Shown: positions 8,642-16,182 of the stretch, one piece after another
How the letters are laid out: each line of letters starts with the position of its first letter
How positions within the stretch are numbered: the first letter of the stretch is position 1
The notes under the pieces: generated by a model
Told to the model about the DNA's origin: nothing
Seen by the model: only the letters and a program-made list of their open reading frames with translations
Databases searched by the model: none
NCBI GenBank assembly: GCA_964638675.1
Contig: CAZXAU010000002.1
Coordinates: forward strand, 1 to 64,000
Length of the DNA stretch: 64,000 nt
Source: SIG714 sp964638675
GTDB lineage: Bacteria > Bacillota > Clostridia > Oscillospirales > CAG-272
Direction of reading: 5' to 3'
Translations under genes and position numbers: made by a program

Positions 8642-9358
8642 TCATTTGTTTCGTCTTCGATGTACGACGATCACAGTCGCTGCACAAAGGCAGGATATTG
8701 CGGCTGAATAAGCAGATGTGCGTCCGAGAATTGCCGTAACACCAAAAGCGATTCCAACAACATACAAAAAAACACAAACAACGGTACAGATTACTCTGTT
8801 TTGTTTTACGCCTCCGGCGTTTTCCCCGTCCGTGTCCGGTCCGCCGTTTTTGCGCATCAATCTTTTCTTGAATGCCTTGATCTTTGCCAGATATCCGCTT
8901 GTATACAAAACCCCGACTAAAAGTGTACCGCCTACAATACCCATGGCAGATGACGCGATCCTCTCATACACTCCTTGAGTGTCCAGACCTGTAAAATTCA
9001 GCACACTGTATAAGATAAATGCAAGTGTCGCCGCAATAAACAGCAGGCATATTTTCCTTGAAAAACGCTGTTTTTCACTTCCCTCATAGTCTGCCACTTT
9101 CAATAGCATTTGTTCTGTTTTCTTGTCTTTCTCTTCAATCATTTCATTTTTCCTTTCTCCATCAAAAATTTCTCCGATACTGATATCATAATATTTGGCG
9201 ATCTCGATCACCAGATCGAAGTCGGGCATATTTACGCCGTTCTCCCATCTTGAAACACTGCGGTTAGTTACACCGAGTATTTCAGCAAGCTGTTCCTGAG
9301 TCAGCTTTTTTTCTTTGCGAAGCTCTTTTAAGAACGCTCCGATCTTCTTTTGATCCAC
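8642..9358 (-). CDS. XRE-family regulator with membrane segments
   Basis: 238 residues starting with GTG after a GGGGG site. Residues 6-62 are a Cro/C1 helix-turn-helix (LRKEKKLTQEQLAEILGVTN, RSVSRWENGVNMPD). After a charged linker there are about four hydrophobic segments (ICLLFIAATLAFILYSVL; IVGGTLLVGVLYTSGYLA; VICTVVCVFLYVVGIAFGV; AAISCLCAATVIVV). Same architecture class as the XRE proteins at 6615 and 21306, but with a longer membrane part. It may act on the envelope; the target is unknown. A minus-strand TATAAT-like box lies upstream around 9383. Confidence 0.8.
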   Translation of the reverse strand: MDQKKIGAFLKELRKEKKLTQEQLAEILGVTNRSVSRWENGVNMPDFDLVIEIAKYYDISIGEIFDGERKNEMIEEKDKKTEQMLLKVADYEGSEKQRFSRKICLLFIAATLAFILYSVLNFTGLDTQGVYERIASSAMGIVGGTLLVGVLYTSGYLAKIKAFKKRLMRKNGGPDTDGENAGGVKQNRVICTVVCVFLYVVGIAFGVTAILGRTSAYSAAISCLCAATVIVVHRRRNK

Positions 9359-9657
9359 GTATCTTATCCCCCTTTCGGATTTATAATATCATTTCAGATG
9401 GAAAAAGTACACGACACAAAGCGAGAATTTCTTTTTTCGGAGACTCACGCTTGTGTCTGACAGTATATTCAAAGCTAATAAACCAAAAATCAGGCGGTGT
9501 CTTTATTATTCGGCAATGCAGTATTCTGAATTTGCCGTCCGCAATCATTTATGCTTTACCACTATTCAGGTACAGTATATCAGATTTATTCTGAAAAAAC
9601 AAGTAGCTGACCGATCAAGAGAGACTGTCCCGTTTCATTTTTTTTATTATACTGAAA
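9359..9657. other. Intergenic region, no gene supported
   Basis: This holds the promoter region of the minus-strand XRE gene (about 9360-9400). A 71-codon plus-strand open frame (9453-9668) has no ribosome binding site or recognisable product, so it is not called. Confidence 0.4.
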
Positions 9658-9715
9658 AGAGCCGATGAAATGTGAGTGAAATCACAGTGATGCAGATCAC
9701 AAGTTCATCGGCTCT
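9658..9715 (-). terminator. Branched hairpin terminator after ABC permease
   Basis: Outer stem AGAGCCGATGAA / TTCATCGGCTCT (12 perfect pairs) encloses two smaller inverted repeats, GTGA/TCAC and GTGAT/ATCAC. The folded RNA would be a three-way junction. On the minus strand it is followed by TTTT, consistent with terminating the TetR-ABC operon. Confidence 0.65.
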
Positions 9716-9750
9716 GCGTATCAGCATTCGTTTTTTATAAAATGGATATT

Positions 9751-10482
9751 TTACTGTTTTTTCATCTGTCTTACAAAAAGCAGAACAGCGAGTATCAGCG
9801 CTGCGGCAGCGTAGCCGGCAACCCACCAAATATGAGGAAATACATCATTATAGCTTCCGTTCAATACGGCTCGTTCTAACTGGACGGCATGAACAAATGG
9901 CAGCGCATTTGCAATTTTCTTGAAAACACCTCCTACAAGATCAAGATCGAACCACACACCGGAAAGCCATGCAGTCAGATTGGTAAGCAATGCGCCGCAT
10001 ATGCCGCCCACCTGCTTTGAATTAAAAATGCTTCCGCAGAGCAGGCCCAAAGCAATAAAGAATAGGGCAACCGGAATAATAAACAGCAGAGCAAATACGA
10101 TCGTCACGGTTATCGGCAGACCGAGAAATATCGCAATTATGTAGCAGATCACGCACTGCGCCAGTGCGATCGGAAGGATGGGCATGGCATACCCGAAAAT
10201 GAAATCCGCCGCCGTAAGAGGTGTCGTATAGAGTCTCTGCAAGAAGGCACTCTCCCTGTCCCTTGCAATCAGCGTTGCAGAAAACAATGTCATAAAAGAA
10301 AGTCCGAATACCATAATACCCGGGGTAAGACCTTCGAGTTCAAACAGGCTGACAGGAATATTCGCCTGTATCGCAGAAAGAAGCAGGATCAGAATGACAG
10401 GGAAACCAAGCCCGAACATCAGATTCAAAGGGTCACGCACAATTTCTTTTGCTGTTCTTCGAGAAAATGTAAGTAATTTCAT
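9751..10482 (-). CDS. ABC-2 type transporter permease
   Basis: 243 residues with six hydrophobic segments, the usual number for ABC-2 permeases. After a short cytosolic start (LTFSRRTAKEIVRDPLNLMF) the first segment is FGLGFPVILILLLSAI. The conserved ABC-2 cytoplasmic motif is seen as SATLIARDRESAFLQRLYTTPLT. The family exports drugs, lipids or polysaccharides. Its ATG overlaps the stop of the ATPase gene by four bases (ATGA), so the two are translationally coupled. With the upstream TetR gene this looks like an inducible efflux system; the substrate is not known. Confidence 0.85.
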   Translation of the reverse strand: MKLLTFSRRTAKEIVRDPLNLMFGLGFPVILILLLSAIQANIPVSLFELEGLTPGIMVFGLSFMTLFSATLIARDRESAFLQRLYTTPLTAADFIFGYAMPILPIALAQCVICYIIAIFLGLPITVTIVFALLFIIPVALFFIALGLLCGSIFNSKQVGGICGALLTNLTAWLSGVWFDLDLVGGVFKKIANALPFVHAVQLERAVLNGSYNDVFPHIWWVAGYAAAALILAVLLFVRQMKKQ

Positions 10483-11207
10483 CCTGCAGCCCCCTTTACT
10501 ATTGTAACAAAAGCGTCCTCAAATTTTTCCGTTCCCGCTTTTTCTTTTAATTCGACTGCTGTTCCGAGTGCAAGAAGTTTGCCATCCTTCATGATTCCGA
10601 TGCGGTCGGAAAGCGTTTCCGCTTCTTCCATGTAGTGTGTTGTAAGTATAATGGTGATCCTGCCTTTTAACGTACGTATGACATCCCACAGATCGCTTCG
10701 GGCAATCACATCCAGCCCCAGAGTCGGTTCGTCCAGAAACAGAATTTCAGGTTCACTTATCAGCGCCATGGCAAGGCTGAGCCGCCGCTGCCATCCACCG
10801 GACAGCTTTCCAGCCTTTTTTGAGAGTATCTTTGTTAATTCAAATTGCTTTGCAAGCTCTTCGGTTTTTTGTTTCCGCTTATCACCGGAAAAGCCGTGTA
10901 AGCCGCACATCAGCATTAGATTTTCTTTTACTGTCAGATTCGGAGCTACTGCCGTCTCCTGCGGCGACACAGCGATAATCCTTTTGACGTTTGCCGTATC
11001 GGACGAAATACTGTTGCCGTTCAGAAAAGCGTCTCCGCTTGTCGGCTTTGTCAAGCCGCAAAGCATTTTAATTGTAGTTGTCTTGCCGGCACCGTTCACA
11101 CCCAAAAGCGAGAACAGTTCGCCCTGCATGACCGTCAGATTCAACTTGTCAACTGCCGTAACGTCTTTATACCTTTTTGTAAGATCGGTCGTTTTGATCG
11201 CATCCAT
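10479..11207 (-). CDS. ABC transporter ATP-binding protein
   Basis: About 242 residues. Walker A is GVNGAGKTT near residue 38, the signature is KLSGGWQRRLSLAMAL, Walker B is PEILFLDEPTLGLD and the switch histidine is LTTHYMEE. The DrrA/CcmA-type layout pairs with ABC-2 permeases for export. ATG 11207 lies 9 bases after AGAGG; the GTG two codons earlier is too close to that site. The gene is 6 bases from the TetR stop and couples to the permease. Confidence 0.9.
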   Translation of the reverse strand: MDAIKTTDLTKRYKDVTAVDKLNLTVMQGELFSLLGVNGAGKTTTIKMLCGLTKPTSGDAFLNGNSISSDTANVKRIIAVSPQETAVAPNLTVKENLMLMCGLHGFSGDKRKQKTEELAKQFELTKILSKKAGKLSGGWQRRLSLAMALISEPEILFLDEPTLGLDVIARSDLWDVIRTLKGRITIILTTHYMEEAETLSDRIGIMKDGKLLALGTAVELKEKAGTEKFEDAFVTIVKGAAG

Positions 11208-11213
11208 TTTCAC

Positions 11214-11780
11214 TTACCTCTCAGTCTTTGTATAACGTTCTTTCAGTCCCATATAAGCATCGGTCAGTGCATTGCTGATAAAGGCTTCGTCCCATTCGAG
11301 ATAGCGGGTAGCGATCATCGTAGCAATGCCGTGAACAAACAGCCAGAGTTCAAGGTGAAAAGTATATGCTTCTTCCTCACGAAGTCCGAGATTCTGCCCT
11401 ATCAGTTCAAGCAGAGGTCTGATCTCTTCTTTATTTTCTGCAATCATCTCTTTGCTGCGATCTCTCATGTAGAGTAGCTTGAAAAGCTCCTTTTCTTCTT
11501 TCGCAAAACGGATATATGCCATACCGCTTGCCTTATAAGGCGGATATTGTCCCTTTGCCATATCCTGACTTATATAGCTAAGATACAGATCGTGTGCAGA
11601 CAACAAAACCTCCGTTTGCACCTCCTCCATATTTTTGAACAGCCCGAATATTGGTTTGACCGAACAATTCAATTCTTCTGCCAATGCTCTTGCCGTAAGC
11701 CCGGAAATTCCATTTTTGCGTGTTATATTTAAGGCTGTCTTTGTAATTTCATCCCGTGTAAACTTGAATTTTGGTGGCAT
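11214..11780 (-). CDS. TetR/AcrR-family transcriptional regulator
   Basis: About 188 residues. The N-terminal 50 residues form the TetR helix-turn-helix (FTRDEITKTALNITRKNG, then SGLTARALAEELNCSVKPIFGLF). The C-terminal part is the ligand-binding, dimerising domain (TetR_C_33-like, ending in an IATMIATRYLEWDEA helix). Start at 11780 after GGGAGG; the longer frame up to 11876 runs through the promoter. It heads an operon with the two ABC genes and probably represses it through the palindrome just upstream. The inducer is unknown. Confidence 0.85.
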   Translation of the reverse strand: MPPKFKFTRDEITKTALNITRKNGISGLTARALAEELNCSVKPIFGLFKNMEEVQTEVLLSAHDLYLSYISQDMAKGQYPPYKASGMAYIRFAKEEKELFKLLYMRDRSKEMIAENKEEIRPLLELIGQNLGLREEEAYTFHLELWLFVHGIATMIATRYLEWDEAFISNALTDAYMGLKERYTKTER

Positions 11781-11795
11781 TTTATTCCTCCCATC

Positions 11796-11863
11796 TTGCG
11801 CAACTAATGTTGCGCAACTTATGTTATCTATTATATTATATCCTATCCTATACATCTTTTCAA
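11796..11863 (-). promoter_or_regulatory. Promoter and TetR operator of the ABC operon
   Basis: Read on the minus strand: -35 TTGAAA (11858-11863), a 17-base spacer, a perfect -10 TATAAT (11835-11840), then two copies of TTGCGCAAC about 13 bases apart (11809-11818, where GTTGCGCAAC is fully palindromic, and 11796-11804). The palindromes lie between the start point and the ribosome binding site, a classic place for TetR autorepression. Confidence 0.75.
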
Positions 11864-11925
11864 GGGGACAAAACAATAATTCACAGAAAATTCACTTTTG
11901 ATAGATACATAACTATACGCTCAAA

Positions 11926-11979
11926 TTACGGGGAGATTCTGCTTGGAATGTCGGCGTGTCCGAAAAAAGCTACCAGCAT
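11926..11979 (-). pseudogene. Orphan 5' gene remnant (M-L-V-A-F-F-G-H-A-D start)
   Basis: On the minus strand, a TATAAT-like box, a GGAGG site and an ATG 8 bases later open a frame of only 17 codons (MLVAFFGHADIPS, then a stop). The beginning F-F-G-H resembles the N-terminus of SLOG/DUF1273-type nucleotide-binding proteins. It looks like the intact expression signals and first codons of a gene whose body has been deleted. The family guess rests on very few residues. Confidence 0.35.
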
Positions 11980-12095
11980 GGTCTTACCTCCGATTTAAAT
12001 AGTGATTACATTATATTATAACGGTATATACATTACAAGTATGCGGTAAAATAATATTCAGAATAGTGGTAAAATAGCATCAGGGAGGGTAGGAA

Positions 12096-12228
12096 GTTTG
12101 AATGATAAATCATTCAAACAGCGTTTTGTGGCTTTCGCCGCCGAAACAGCGGCGATTTTGCTTCGCAAAACCAGCCCCAATTCCGGAAAAAAGGAAGCTT
12201 TCGCAATGCGAAAGCCATGGTCATAACT
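12096..12228 (+). repeat. Start-codon-linked structured repeat, copy 2
   Basis: 5' hairpin GTTTGAATGA/TCATTCAAAC with a TAAA loop (10 perfect pairs), then GCGTTTTGTGGCTTTCGCCG, a CGCCG..CGGCG hairpin, GATTTTGCTTCGCAAAACC, CCAATTCCG, AAAAAGGA, the hairpin GCTTTCGCAATGCGAAAGC and CATGGTCATAACT right before the ATG of the regulator. Confidence 0.9.
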
Positions 12229-12543
12229 ATGGACACGAACGAAAAATTGAATCAGTTGCTTAAAGAGCACGGTTGGACCTATTATCGGCTTTCAAAGAAC
12301 AGCGGACTGTCGGAAAGTACGGTTACGAACATTTTCAAAAGGAACACGATACCGTCAATTCCTACTCTTGAACTTATCTGTAAGGGCTTCGGGATAACGC
12401 TGTCACAGTTTTTTGCGGATGGGGATATGGTCGAATTAACGCCCGAACTGCGGTGCATATTTGACGGTTGGGTAAACCTCACCGTAAAGCAGAAAGAGGC
12501 GGTCTTGCAGATGATCGAAGCAATGAAGAACGATACCGAATAA
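12229..12543 (+). CDS. Small XRE-family regulator
   Basis: 104 residues, essentially one Cro/C1 helix-turn-helix domain: LNQLLKEHGWTYYRLSKNSG, then SESTVTNIFKRNTIPSIPTL and LELICKGFGITLSQFF, followed by a short helical tail (VKQKEAVLQMIEAM). No membrane segment. Start placed at the ATG that ends the upstream repeat; an in-frame ATG at 12217 within the repeat adds M-V-I-T. Its target is unknown. It stands alone between a TetR operon and the SipW cluster. Confidence 0.8.
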   Translation: MDTNEKLNQLLKEHGWTYYRLSKNSGLSESTVTNIFKRNTIPSIPTLELICKGFGITLSQFFADGDMVELTPELRCIFDGWVNLTVKQKEAVLQMIEAMKNDTE

Positions 12544-12555
12544 CAAAATAACAAA

Positions 12556-12590
12556 CGGGAATGTTGCATGTACTAATTTGCAACAGCCCG
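12556..12590 (+). terminator. Hairpin after the XRE gene
   Basis: CGGG-TGTTGCA / TGCAACA-CCCG with a 10-base loop, 12 bases after the stop codon. A weak T-run (GTTTG) follows, so termination may be incomplete. Confidence 0.5.
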
Positions 12591-12722
12591 GTTTGATGTC
12601 AAATAATAAATAAACGGTTGTTTACATATTGATAAATAAAAAAGACATGAGGCTATTAGATATCTATCGGCTTTATCCTGTTACGGTTCATGACTCCCAA
12701 TCTGATTTTTTTACATAAGTAC

Positions 12723-12751
12723 TTGAAAATTCATATAATTTATGTTATAGT
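12723..12751 (+). promoter_or_regulatory. Promoter of the sipW cluster
   Basis: TTGAAA (12723-12728), 17-base spacer, TATAGT (12746-12751), about 130 bases upstream of the sipW start. The rest of 12591-12880 shows no gene. Confidence 0.6.
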
Positions 12752-12880
12752 GTTTCTGTTTTTCGTCGGACATAATTCTAACAACTCAGCACAGATCCTG
12801 TGACTGACTTTCTCTGTAAACACAATGAAGCACATACAGAGATTAATCCGAACAAACTGATCGACTAAGGAGATTTCTTG

Positions 12881-13603
12881 ATGAAAAAAGCCTTTAATAT
12901 TACAAAAAACATTTTTACATGGCTGGTCGTAGTGCTGGCGATTTGTATGCTGATCTTCACGCTCGTGTCGGTCATTATCTTGGACCGCAATGATCGCAAT
13001 ATCTTCGGCTACAAAGCGTTTATCGTCCTGTCAGACTCCATGAGTGAAACGGACTTCAAAGCAGGAGACCTGATAATCGCTAAAGAGGTTGATCCTGCGA
13101 CCTTGCAGGAGGGCGACATCATCTGCTATCAGTCGACCAATAAAGAAAGCTTCGGTGAGATCATAACCCATAAGATCCGTCAACGAACAAAGGATAAGAA
13201 TGGTAATCCCGGATTTATCACCTACGGTACGACCACCAATACCAACGATAAAAATTTTGTCGCATACAACTTCGTGATCGGTAAGTATCAGACAAAGTTG
13301 ACCGGTGCGGGTGAATTCTTTCAATTTCTGAAATCCACACCCGGCTATATAATTTTCATCTTCATTCCGTTCCTGATTTTGTTGGTCATGCAGGGAGTCA
13401 CCACTGTCCGATTGTTCCGAAAGTACAAGAAAGAGCGGCAGAATGAACTGCAGGCGGATAAGGATGAACTCGAAGCCGCCCGCGCTGAGACGCAGCGATT
13501 GAGGGCAGAGCTGCTTGAATTGAAAGCACAGATGGGAATCGGCAGTGAACAGCCTGAAACGCCTCCAGCTCCTGCGGACGATCAGCTGTCCGAAAAAGAT
13601 TAA
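12881..13603 (+). CDS. sipW: SipW-type signal peptidase I
   Basis: About 240 residues. A membrane anchor (FTWLVVVLAICMLIFTLVS, residues 12-30) is followed by the catalytic serine motif VLSDSMSETDFKAGDLI (Ser53) and THKI with His97 in place of the lysine of ordinary bacterial enzymes. That marks the archaeal/ER-type Ser-His class to which SipW belongs. A second membrane segment (about 147-167) is followed by a charged helical C-terminal tail of about 70 residues, which is longer than usual. SipW cleaves the signals of TasA/CalY-type fibre proteins. Two such proteins lie directly downstream. Start: ATG after AAGGAG. Confidence 0.85.
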   Translation: MKKAFNITKNIFTWLVVVLAICMLIFTLVSVIILDRNDRNIFGYKAFIVLSDSMSETDFKAGDLIIAKEVDPATLQEGDIICYQSTNKESFGEIITHKIRQRTKDKNGNPGFITYGTTTNTNDKNFVAYNFVIGKYQTKLTGAGEFFQFLKSTPGYIIFIFIPFLILLVMQGVTTVRLFRKYKKERQNELQADKDELEAARAETQRLRAELLELKAQMGIGSEQPETPPAPADDQLSEKD

Positions 13604-13674
13604 GTTGTAAACGGAAAACATCCGATTACATATTGTCATTGATCAAAAAAATATATTAAGGAGGAAAAAACACA

Positions 13675-15084
13675 ATGACAAAAAACAAAAATACTCAAAG
13701 CAAAGGCACTAAAAGAGCCTTGCTCATCAGCATGCTGTCCATGTTGCTGTGCCTGGCAATGCTTGTCGGTTCAATCTTTGCGTGGTTCAGCGATTCGGTA
13801 ACAACCAATAACAAGATCGTTGCCGGAAAACTTGATGTCGCACTGTATCATTCAAACAGCACCGTTGATAACGAAAAAGTCAACGGAGCAACCAAACTGT
13901 TTGTGGATGTAGACGGTAATGAGATCCCGTGGTGGGAACCCGGCATGATAGTATACGAAAACTTCACAGTAAAGAATGAAGGTACTCTAGCGCTGAAGTA
14001 CACACTGAGCGTCAGTGTAGGCGATTACAACACCGTAACCACCGAAGACGGCGAGGTAAAGTCACTCAAGGATGTGCTTAAGATAGCAGTCATCGAAAAC
14101 GGAACATTCGAAGGCGAAAGCAAATATGATGCATGGCTGCTTGATTTCGATAAAACTATTGATGACGTTGCAATGAGCGGAAACCTTGACGTAGACGACG
14201 AAGGCGATACATACGCAATCGTGATCTACTGGGATCCTTCTGAAAATGATAACGACTTCAACCTCAGCAACGGAAAAACATCCTCTGACGGAAAACCGCT
14301 TTACATCGACTTCGGCGTAACGCTTGTTGCTACTCAGGATACTGTTGAGAGCGACGGATTCGGTGATGATTATGATGCTGACGCAGAATACAAATACCCC
14401 ACAAAGACAATAACTAACGGTGACAAACTTCGTGAAGAATCATCTAAAGAAAGCGATTCACCAATCAACATTGAGCTTGGTGCTGACATAACAGATCCTC
14501 AGACTGTAATCGCAGTTGCGGAGGATAGCACTGTTAATGTAAGCTTCAACGGCAACACAATTACAGTCAACGGCAATACACCTGCTGTTATCGGGGCTCC
14601 CGGTGCAACAGTTACTCTTTCGGGCGGAACAATTAAGCAGAGTTCAACCGCAACCATGCAACTCTTTGCAGGCAGAAGCGGAGAGGTTTCATTCATCAAT
14701 GCTAATGGCGGAACGATCATTCTTGATAACATGACAATAGAAACCGATGTTGCTACATATGTAGTTTCCACAGGAGAAGACGGATATGTGTCAATCATTG
14801 AGTGTGAGATTTCCGCAAACACAACCGAGGATACAGCTATTCTTGTCGAAGACGGCGGAATAGTTGAAGTTGACGGATTCTCTACAGTTTCAGGCAAGCT
14901 TTCTGTAAATGAAGCAGGAACACTTATAATTTATACTGGCTACTTCACAGACGATCCCACTGAATACCTCTCTGAAGACGAATCCGGCTACAGCGTTGCC
15001 GGAGAACCTTCAGACGATTTCCCTTTCTGGGCAGTAGCTCGTATGGACGAAGGCGACTTTGAAGATCCGTTCGGAGATGAATAA
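13675..15084 (+). CDS. TasA/camelysin-like SipW-dependent exported protein
   Basis: 469 residues. It has a SipW-type signal peptide: a basic start, a hydrophobic stretch (ALLISMLSMLLCLAMLVGS) and the cleavage context IFAWFSDSVTTNNKIVAGK. The N-terminal 200 residues match the TasA/CalY beta domain (KLDVALYHSN, WWEPGMIVYENFTVKNEGTLALKY). Residues 250-420 form a Ser/Thr/Gly-rich region with short repeating strands (VNVSFNGNTITVNGNTP, ATVTLSGGTIKQSS, GGTIILDNMTIETDVA), like a right-handed beta-helix. Likely a surface fibre or matrix protein processed by the SipW encoded upstream. GGAGG site before the ATG. Confidence 0.8.
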   Translation: MTKNKNTQSKGTKRALLISMLSMLLCLAMLVGSIFAWFSDSVTTNNKIVAGKLDVALYHSNSTVDNEKVNGATKLFVDVDGNEIPWWEPGMIVYENFTVKNEGTLALKYTLSVSVGDYNTVTTEDGEVKSLKDVLKIAVIENGTFEGESKYDAWLLDFDKTIDDVAMSGNLDVDDEGDTYAIVIYWDPSENDNDFNLSNGKTSSDGKPLYIDFGVTLVATQDTVESDGFGDDYDADAEYKYPTKTITNGDKLREESSKESDSPINIELGADITDPQTVIAVAEDSTVNVSFNGNTITVNGNTPAVIGAPGATVTLSGGTIKQSSTATMQLFAGRSGEVSFINANGGTIILDNMTIETDVATYVVSTGEDGYVSIIECEISANTTEDTAILVEDGGIVEVDGFSTVSGKLSVNEAGTLIIYTGYFTDDPTEYLSEDESGYSVAGEPSDDFPFWAVARMDEGDFEDPFGDE

Positions 15085-15127
15085 AAGCATATAACCAACA
15101 AGAAATAATATGAAAGGCAGAAAAACA

Positions 15128-16045
15128 ATGACAGAAAACAAAAACAATAAAAGAGCTTTGCTTGTCAGCGTACTTTCTTTGATGCTGTGTGCAGCACTGC
15201 TCGTCGGCTTCACCTTTGCGTGGTTTACTGATTCCGTAAACAACAACAACAGGATCGTATCCGGAAATCTGGATATCGAATTGCTTGGAAAAATTGATGG
15301 CGAATATACGGATCTTCCCGGAGGTTCTCTGTTTAACGAAGATATGAAATGGGAACCCGGACAGGTGTACTATTGGGATCTGAAGATTCAGAATCTCGGA
15401 ACTCTTGCGGCAAAATTCTCGGTCAATATCAGCGATTGGGATGGCAACCTCGTCCTTGAAGCCAATGAGGACGGCACTTACTCAGCCACTGAGAGGATGC
15501 TCTGCGATGTTATCCGTGTTGCCGCTTATGACGGAACCTTCGACGAATTAGTAGCTGCAGTCAACGAAGAAGCAGGAACTTCATATACAACAGAAGACCG
15601 CGAAGTCGTTAAGAAAGCAGTGGAGCTGGACTTGATGTATCACGACGTTCTGATAGACACGGATCCGGATAATGGCGCCCTTCTTGACGGTACACTGGAA
15701 GCCGGAGAGGAAACAGCATTTACTTTGATCGCATATTGGGCATTCGAAGACGACGACTTCTTTGATGAAGGTTTAAATGATAACAATTACAACATTATAA
15801 ACGGACTTGCGGCGTCGAACTTCACATATAGCGATGTAGAAGATTTTCTTGATGAAGACTATGACGCATTTATGAGCAAAGAATTCACCGCAGATGATAT
15901 CGATGAAGACGGCTTGTATATGACCTTCGACATTGTTGTATTTGCTACTCAAACTTCAAGCGAGATGGATGGCTTCGGCAATGACTACGATGAAGATATA
16001 GAATTTACTTCTTCCATACTTCCGCCGGAAATCGGTCAATACTAA
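15128..16045 (+). CDS. TasA/camelysin-like SipW-dependent exported protein
   Basis: About 305 residues and acidic. The signal peptide again has the SipW pattern: KRALLVSVLSLMLCAALLVG, then FAWFTDSVNNNNRIVSGNL. The body follows the TasA/CalY fold: LDIELLGKIDG, WEPGQVYYWDLKIQNLGTLA, KFSVNISDWD and a late DIVVFATQTSSEMDGFGNDY that matches the C-terminus of the preceding paralogue's TasA domain (TLVATQDTVESDGFGDDY). Ends without the beta-helix extension of its neighbour. The two probably form mixed extracellular fibres. Start at 15128; an ATG at 15110 sits within the likely ribosome binding region. Confidence 0.8.
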   Translation: MTENKNNKRALLVSVLSLMLCAALLVGFTFAWFTDSVNNNNRIVSGNLDIELLGKIDGEYTDLPGGSLFNEDMKWEPGQVYYWDLKIQNLGTLAAKFSVNISDWDGNLVLEANEDGTYSATERMLCDVIRVAAYDGTFDELVAAVNEEAGTSYTTEDREVVKKAVELDLMYHDVLIDTDPDNGALLDGTLEAGEETAFTLIAYWAFEDDDFFDEGLNDNNYNIINGLAASNFTYSDVEDFLDEDYDAFMSKEFTADDIDEDGLYMTFDIVVFATQTSSEMDGFGNDYDEDIEFTSSILPPEIGQY

Positions 16046-16102
16046 AGCATAGACTTTTTCTCTGTGTTTTACCAATCTCCTACTCCAATATTGAGAGTAG
16101 GA

Positions 16103-16150
16103 GGCAATCAAAAGGCATAAACCTGATATCGTTTATGCCTTTTGATTGCC
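16103..16150 (+). terminator. 20-base-pair perfect hairpin between cluster genes
   Basis: GGCAATCAAAAGGCATAAAC (16103-16122), an 8-base loop, and its exact reverse complement (16131-16150). A smaller hairpin (CCTACTC/GAGTAGG, 16079-16101) precedes it. No T-run follows, so it may act as a transcript-stability or processing element, or as a partial terminator, between the second TasA-like gene and the next membrane gene. Confidence 0.55.
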
Positions 16151-16182
16151 GGGAAAATATAAATCGAAAGGAGACGCCGACC

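Noticed and set aside
9453..9668. 71-codon plus-strand frame in an intergenic region
   Set aside because: No ribosome binding site or family; ends in the terminator of the opposite-strand operon.
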